Shown piece by piece: positions 60,601 through 64,000 of a stretch of 64,000 nucleotides of DNA. Source of the stretch: Struthio camelus. Its lineage: Eukaryota > Chordata > Aves > Struthioniformes > Struthionidae. How positions within the stretch are numbered: the first letter of the stretch is position 1; each line of letters opens with the position of its first letter. The translations under genes and the position numbers were made by a program. The DNA lies in contig NC_090942.1 of NCBI RefSeq assembly GCF_040807025.1, positions 62,266,911 to 62,330,910 on the forward strand, given 5' to 3'. Below the pieces are notes generated by a model that did no database searches, was not told the origin of the DNA, and saw only the letters and a program-made list of their open reading frames with translations.

Positions 60601-60620
60601 TTATACTCCAGTAATTAATG
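36099..60620 (+). CDS. SLC41A2: SLC41A2, MgtE-like Mg2+ transporter (5' part, 7 coding exons; 3' end outside window)
   Basis: A membrane carrier of Mg2+ and some other divalent cations, related to bacterial MgtE, with two homologous membrane halves. Seven coding exons join in frame to 418 residues plus one base; the vertebrate protein is about 573, so ~155 C-terminal residues are missing. Residues 1-155 form a polar cytosolic or extracellular N-terminus with [19 protein letters not shown] near 30-48. The first membrane segment is 158-182 ([20 protein letters not shown]). Conserved loops are [17 protein letters not shown] (205-221) and [14 protein letters not shown] (311-324). Further hydrophobic segments lie near 249-264, 276-303, 325-340, 350-368 and 384-413. 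SLC41A1 is the close alternative; the N-terminal sequence and synteny with NOPCHAP1/ALDH1L2 indicate SLC41A2. The ATG has A at -3. Confidence 0.95.
36654..39586 (+). other. SLC41A2 intron 2
   Basis: 2.9 kb, AT-rich. No gene, RNA or repeat family recognised. Confidence 0.6.
39587..39694 (+). CDS. SLC41A2: SLC41A2 coding exon 2
   Basis: Acceptor TTAAATAG, donor GTAAGT. 36 codons, phase 0: [20 protein letters not shown], then [16 protein letters not shown], the conserved MgtE-type GN...R loop. Confidence 0.95.
39695..46106 (+). other. SLC41A2 intron 3
   Basis: 6.4 kb. It contains a CR1 remnant in antisense (about 40130-41000) and T- or A-runs near 42532 and 44201. The remaining open frames (for example 43177-43461) show no recognisable domain. 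Confidence 0.65.
40130..41000 (-). mobile_element. CR1 LINE remnant with degenerate reverse-transcriptase motif
   Basis: Read on the - strand, it translates to [15 protein letters not shown] near 40875, a decayed form of the CR1 reverse-transcriptase box FADDTKLGG with downstream LDELEDY. Further along the - strand it keeps CR1 landmarks such as ATTGATCACCAAGTGACTAT, GGAACAGATAGAGAAGGC and CTAAATAACAGTGTTGGCAC. There are many stops and frameshifts; it is not a functional gene. The 5' boundary is uncertain and may reach ~41330. Confidence 0.8.
46107..46178 (+). CDS. SLC41A2: SLC41A2 coding exon 3
   Basis: Acceptor TTCAACAG, donor GTAAAT. 24 codons, phase 0: [20 protein letters not shown] and ALKQ. 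Confidence 0.94.
46179..49124 (+). other. SLC41A2 introns 4 and 5
   Basis: Introns 46179-47057 and 47203-49124 surround exon 4. A 14-bp perfect tandem duplication (CTCTACAAAATATT) sits at 47494-47521. Otherwise no feature was recognised. Confidence 0.6.
47058..47202 (+). CDS. SLC41A2: SLC41A2 coding exon 4
   Basis: Acceptor TTTTCTAG, donor GTAAAA. 145 bp ending in phase 1. It encodes the membrane segment [19 protein letters not shown], then [19 protein letters not shown] and TAFIASLLQ. Confidence 0.95.
49125..49271 (+). CDS. SLC41A2: SLC41A2 coding exon 5
   Basis: Acceptor TGAATTTAG, donor GTAAGT. 147 bp (2+144+1). It encodes [20 protein letters not shown], then [20 protein letters not shown] and SQGLYTCL. 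Confidence 0.95.
49272..58581 (+). other. SLC41A2 intron 6 (largest in window)
   Basis: 9.3 kb, AT-rich. A TAG/GCTAG-enriched patch lies at about 51500-51890 and an A12 run near 55228. No nested gene or identifiable transposon was seen. Confidence 0.6.
58582..58729 (+). CDS. SLC41A2: SLC41A2 coding exon 6
   Basis: Acceptor TATTTTAG, donor GTAAGT. 148 bp ending in phase 2. It encodes [20 protein letters not shown], then [20 protein letters not shown] and VITAMIIS. It follows a 9.3-kb intron. Confidence 0.95.
58730..60540 (+). other. SLC41A2 intron 7
   Basis: 1.8 kb, AT-rich. No feature recognised beyond splice sites. Confidence 0.6.
60541..60620 (+). CDS. SLC41A2: SLC41A2 coding exon 7 (last in window)
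   Basis: Acceptor GTTTTTCAG, donor GTAAGA. 80 bp ending in phase 1: [20 protein letters not shown] and YTPVIN plus a split Gly. The expected continuation GIGGNLVAIQ is not found before 64000, so the next exon lies downstream. Confidence 0.95.
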
Positions 60621-61559
60621 GTAAGACTATGATTATTTGCAACGGTATGTTCATACATCTTGGTTTAATAGAAATCTATTACACTAAATTTCTGTTATGC
60701 AAATTAATATCTGTCTGATATATTCTTTTATTTCGATGTCAACACTTGTGAATTTAAACACCTAAGGAGTGCTTCCTGATCTCATTTATTATGAACCTTA
60801 GAGCATGACAGCGAATGTGAGAAATAGGAGCCTAAAGTGTGCAGTGACAAAACAAAAGGGTAACAACTGAAAAAAAGGTATATTTTAATATTACATTGAA
60901 ACTCTTTTGGCTGAGGAGGATGAAGATAAAATTTTTTTTCGAAAGATCTCCCTTTGAACATCCAAAGGCAAGTTTTAAAAATGGCAGTTTAAATTACTTA
61001 TAGTATGTGTAGATATAAGAATTAACAGGGATGCTACAGGCGAATAGATAGATTTCTCAAGAAAAGTATGTGTTGATTCCTGGCTTGTTATGTAGTTTCC
61101 AGGTGTGTATTTGTGAAAATTTGGTCCATAAATTTATGTGTTTGATTGTCTAAGGATATCAGCAGGGCAAAATTTATAAGAAGAGTTAATATCTTATTAC
61201 ACCAATGCAGTTTGAAAAAGCAAACTTTTAGCTTTTTTTGATACAGTATCACCCTTTTGATTCACATTTAGTTTGTGATAATTACAGTTACCAGAACTTT
61301 TCTTGCTATATTGCTACATAGCTTTTTTTCCCCCCTTTTGTAGTTCTCCATTTGATTTCTCACATTATTTTGCCCTTGTTTGTATTGTTGATTTCAAACC
61401 ATTTTTCCAATTATCAAGATGATTTTGACTTCTTATTTTGCCTTACAAAGTGCTTTTGATTTCTCTTAACTTGGCCTTTGCAAATTCTATGTGACTTCCA
61501 AGCTATCAATTACATGACTTATGACCACTCGCTATTCTCTTCTACTTCGACAGTAAAAT

Positions 61560-62740
61560 GTTAATATTGATCCTACATTTTAGTTTTGAAACACATCACC
61601 CCAGTGTGGTCTGTTTCCAGAGGTTGCTAAAGAAATTGTGGTGTGAGATAGCATCAAAAAGTTTTGCTAAGCTTTGTTGCAGTCAAGATTTAGCATATCT
61701 ATTGCAGTGTCCATAGGCAAGCTGTCGTGTCAGAGGAGAAAGTGATATTGTTTTGACACGAACATGTTCTTGAAAAATTCATGTTAGCCGTAGTTTTACC
61801 ACTTTTTATATCTTCTAGGTGCTTCTACATGATCTGTTTAATAATTTATTCTAATACTAATCTAGGAATAGATATTGGACTAACATATAGATTCCCCAGG
61901 TCATCCTTTTTGGCCTATTTAAAGTAATATTTTCTGTTTTCCCTTTTATAGCCCTCGGGTATTCTCTAACCTCAAAGATAATCAGTTTGCAAAGATAATC
62001 ACTGATAATTCAGGAATCAGGAATTGTTCATCTAGCTCTCTAAGGATGTTCTAAGTTAAATTTATCCTCAGGCCCTATAGACTTAATATTTTTAAGTTTG
62101 TGATCACAGATCTCCGTTTTTACAAAGGTGGTAGCAAAAGGAACTGAGTATTTCTGTCTTCCATATAGCATATTACTTCTCTTTCCCTCTTAAGGTCTTA
62201 TTTTTCTTTTTTGTCTTACTTTAATGTGAAGCATTTCTTTGTTGTTGCTTATGTTCCTTGCTAACCATAAATTCATTTTTGCAGTTCAGCCTTTATGCTT
62301 CTGTGCTTGTGCCTTTCCTTTGTATTCATTCTAACTTGCTAATCTTTTTATCTACATTTTGATTTTGAGATACCTAAAGAGCAGTGTAGCCATGTTGATC
62401 TTCAACTATATTCTGCTTTACATCAGGAAGCTTTCTCATAAGAGATCCTCTTCCTAAGAGAATCTAGGTGCCAATTGTCTGAGCTTATTGATGACTAGAG
62501 TTTGGGGCTTGTGTTTTTTTAATCCATTAATCTTATTCTAGTGATCCACTTCTTTTTTTCTTTTAATAGTGAACTCTGTTTGATATTTGCTTTCACTAAA
62601 TTGTTCTTTATAAGCAGTTCTTCCTTATTAGCTAATTTGGGGCCTAAAACAGTTGTTTCCTATGGTAACTTTCTCCACCTAGTAGAAACGAAAGTTTTGC
62701 TTCAGAGAAACGAAAGTTTTGCTTCAGAGAGAAAAACATG
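61560..62740 (-). mobile_element. CR1 LINE remnant (upstream ORF2 region), antisense
   Basis: The + strand follows the remembered reverse complement of sauropsid CR1 ORF2 over more than 1 kb. Landmarks include GCAGTCAAGATTTAGCATAT, CTTCTAGGTGCTTCTACATG, TTTGCAAAGATAATCACTGA, CTTTGTTGTTGCTTATGTTC and ACTTTCTCCACCTAGTAG. It corresponds to sequence 5' of the part preserved at 40130-41000. Diverged, with no intact reading frame. Confidence 0.75.
62685..62728. repeat. Perfect 22-bp tandem duplication
   Basis: GAAACGAAAGTTTTGCTTCA plus GA occurs twice in direct succession (62685-62706 and 62707-62728), within the CR1 remnant. Confidence 0.97.
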
Positions 62741-64000
62741 ACAGAGTGCTTCTCTCTTTCTGAGTTGTTTTTCCAGTGGATGTCCCTTTCCCACCTAGTT
62801 TAAAGCTTTCTTTAATGAACTGAAAATCAGTAATCAAGAATGCCCTTCTTTTTAGGCAGGTTACACCTAAAACTCTTACCAGTAGTCCTGCTTTCTTAGA
62901 CGTCATCTCTTGATTACAAAAGGAAACAACTGCCTGGCAATTCTGTTTGCTTCTGTTTCCGAGTAGGCACCTATCTTTGCTTCAGTGTACTGTACCAGAA
63001 TACTTCTAGATTTTCTCTATAGACTTACTTACTCTAGACTTGCCAGTTACCATGGTGCAGGTTTCTTCTCCCGAGGCCTTATGCTCCTACCAGATGTTAC
63101 GGACTGCTGTTGTGAATGGAACTATGCATCTTGTTCAAGGTAATTTTTTCCCACAGAAATTGGCTGTGAAACCCATATTGCCTGTGTGTTTACATTTTAC
63201 CTTTTTAATATTTTTGGCTAATGACTGGACTTAAATAAATCATTTTAATTGCTAAGAATGACAGTTTACTATAAACATGCCTCTAGAGAACAGGTTAAAT
63301 ATACCACTTCGTTTCTTGGGTTTTTTTTTCCAGACATTTACCAATAGAAGTAAGAGACTGTGCATACATTCTTTTGAACTATCTTTAGACAAAAAGACTG
63401 AGCCAATGGTGTTATCCAGAATAATACCTAGCCAAATCAAGTTTATATGCAATAAGGCATTACTGAGGGGTTAGAGAGGAGAAATGCACAGACTTTGTGG
63501 GGAAAACACACACTCAGACACATAAATATATGTGTGCTGTTATACACAGCCTTGGGTGATTAGGTGGTAGGTCAAGATCCTTGAAGAATCAGGCAGGTGG
63601 AGAGAGAATACCTGGGGCTATTGGAGCAGACAGGGGAAGAGAGAGTCCATAAGGAGGGCAGGGAGAGTAGCAGGTAGGCTTATAGCTCTGACAGTCCCAC
63701 GGTGGTTCTGCAGTGATGATTTCTGTGATGGTTTGTACCACCCTCACTCAAAATACTGCCTTTTTATAAGACGTTCTGTATTTCTAGACAGTTCGTAGTC
63801 TTTGCCCCGGTCTACTGTGCAATGCCTGATGGTGTTATTTTTCCAGGTCACATTAGGTGCCTTACCTGTTCTTCATCTGGGTTTTTATTGCTTAGCTACT
63901 TCTTTTCCTGTTATATTTTCTTGTTATGTTAGTCTTTCCCCCAGCTCTATAGGTTTAAACTTCTTCAGTAACCAGGAATGGGCTATCAGGGAGTTGTTTA

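Larger units (their letters stand above)
60621..64000 (+). other. SLC41A2 intron 8 (incomplete)
   Basis: 3.4 kb to the window end. It contains a long antisense CR1 remnant (61560-62740) with an internal 22-bp duplication. No exon encoding the next SLC41A2 block was found. Confidence 0.65.

Noticed and set aside
62685-62728. Interferon-stimulated response element
   Set aside because: GAAACGAAAG has one base between the GAAA boxes instead of two, and it lies in a transposon remnant far from a promoter.
60621-64000. Next SLC41A2 exon
   Set aside because: I looked for the block GIGGNLVAIQASRIS after an acceptor in all + frames and saw nothing matching, so the exon lies beyond the window.

Overview
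The window looks like nuclear DNA from a sauropsid, most probably a bird. The signs are vertebrate introns with GT-AG ends, two CpG-island promoters, compact gene structures, and CR1 LINE remnants. One CR1 copy has the bird-type 3' end, and no mammalian SINEs were noticed. The species cannot be named from sequence alone. I had no alignment or database access, so repeat and orthologue calls rest on remembered family sequences.

Three protein-coding genes are present in the order and orientation I recall for human 12q23 and its vertebrate counterparts. (1) Bases 1-17180, + strand: the 3' part of ALDH1L2 (mitochondrial 10-formyltetrahydrofolate dehydrogenase). There are 17 coding exons encoding 660 residues: the end of the formyltransferase/hydrolase domain, the whole carrier domain and the whole aldehyde dehydrogenase domain. 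The first ~260 residues lie upstream of the window. (2) Bases ~18117-24600, - strand, tail to tail with ALDH1L2: NOPCHAP1 (C12orf45), a complete four-exon, 158-codon gene for a NOP58 chaperone in box C/D snoRNP assembly, starting in a CpG island. (3) Bases ~27800-64000, + strand: the 5' part of SLC41A2 (MgtE-type Mg2+ transporter). It has a CpG-island first exon, a large first coding exon and six further coding exons (418 residues). The C-terminal ~155 residues lie beyond the window.

All exon joins listed were checked for frame, and every one keeps the reading frame. One intron uses a GC donor, and two donors are weak.

The rest is intron and about 4.4 kb of intergenic DNA. It holds two ~0.9-1.2 kb antisense CR1 remnants, two CR1 3'-end fragments, a MITE-like element with degenerate terminal inverted repeats, a two-phase 21-bp/35-bp tandem array inside NOPCHAP1, microsatellites, a near-perfect 26-bp palindrome, G-quadruplex-prone tracts, and a repeated palindromic 12-mer beside the SLC41A2 CpG island.

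The genes act in separate processes (mitochondrial folate/NADPH metabolism, snoRNP assembly, Mg2+ transport), and nothing indicates co-operation beyond conserved neighbourhood. I found no convincing new system. The most checkable oddities are the tandem array, the spliced uORF of SLC41A2, the GC-AG intron and the promoter-proximal duplicated palindrome.
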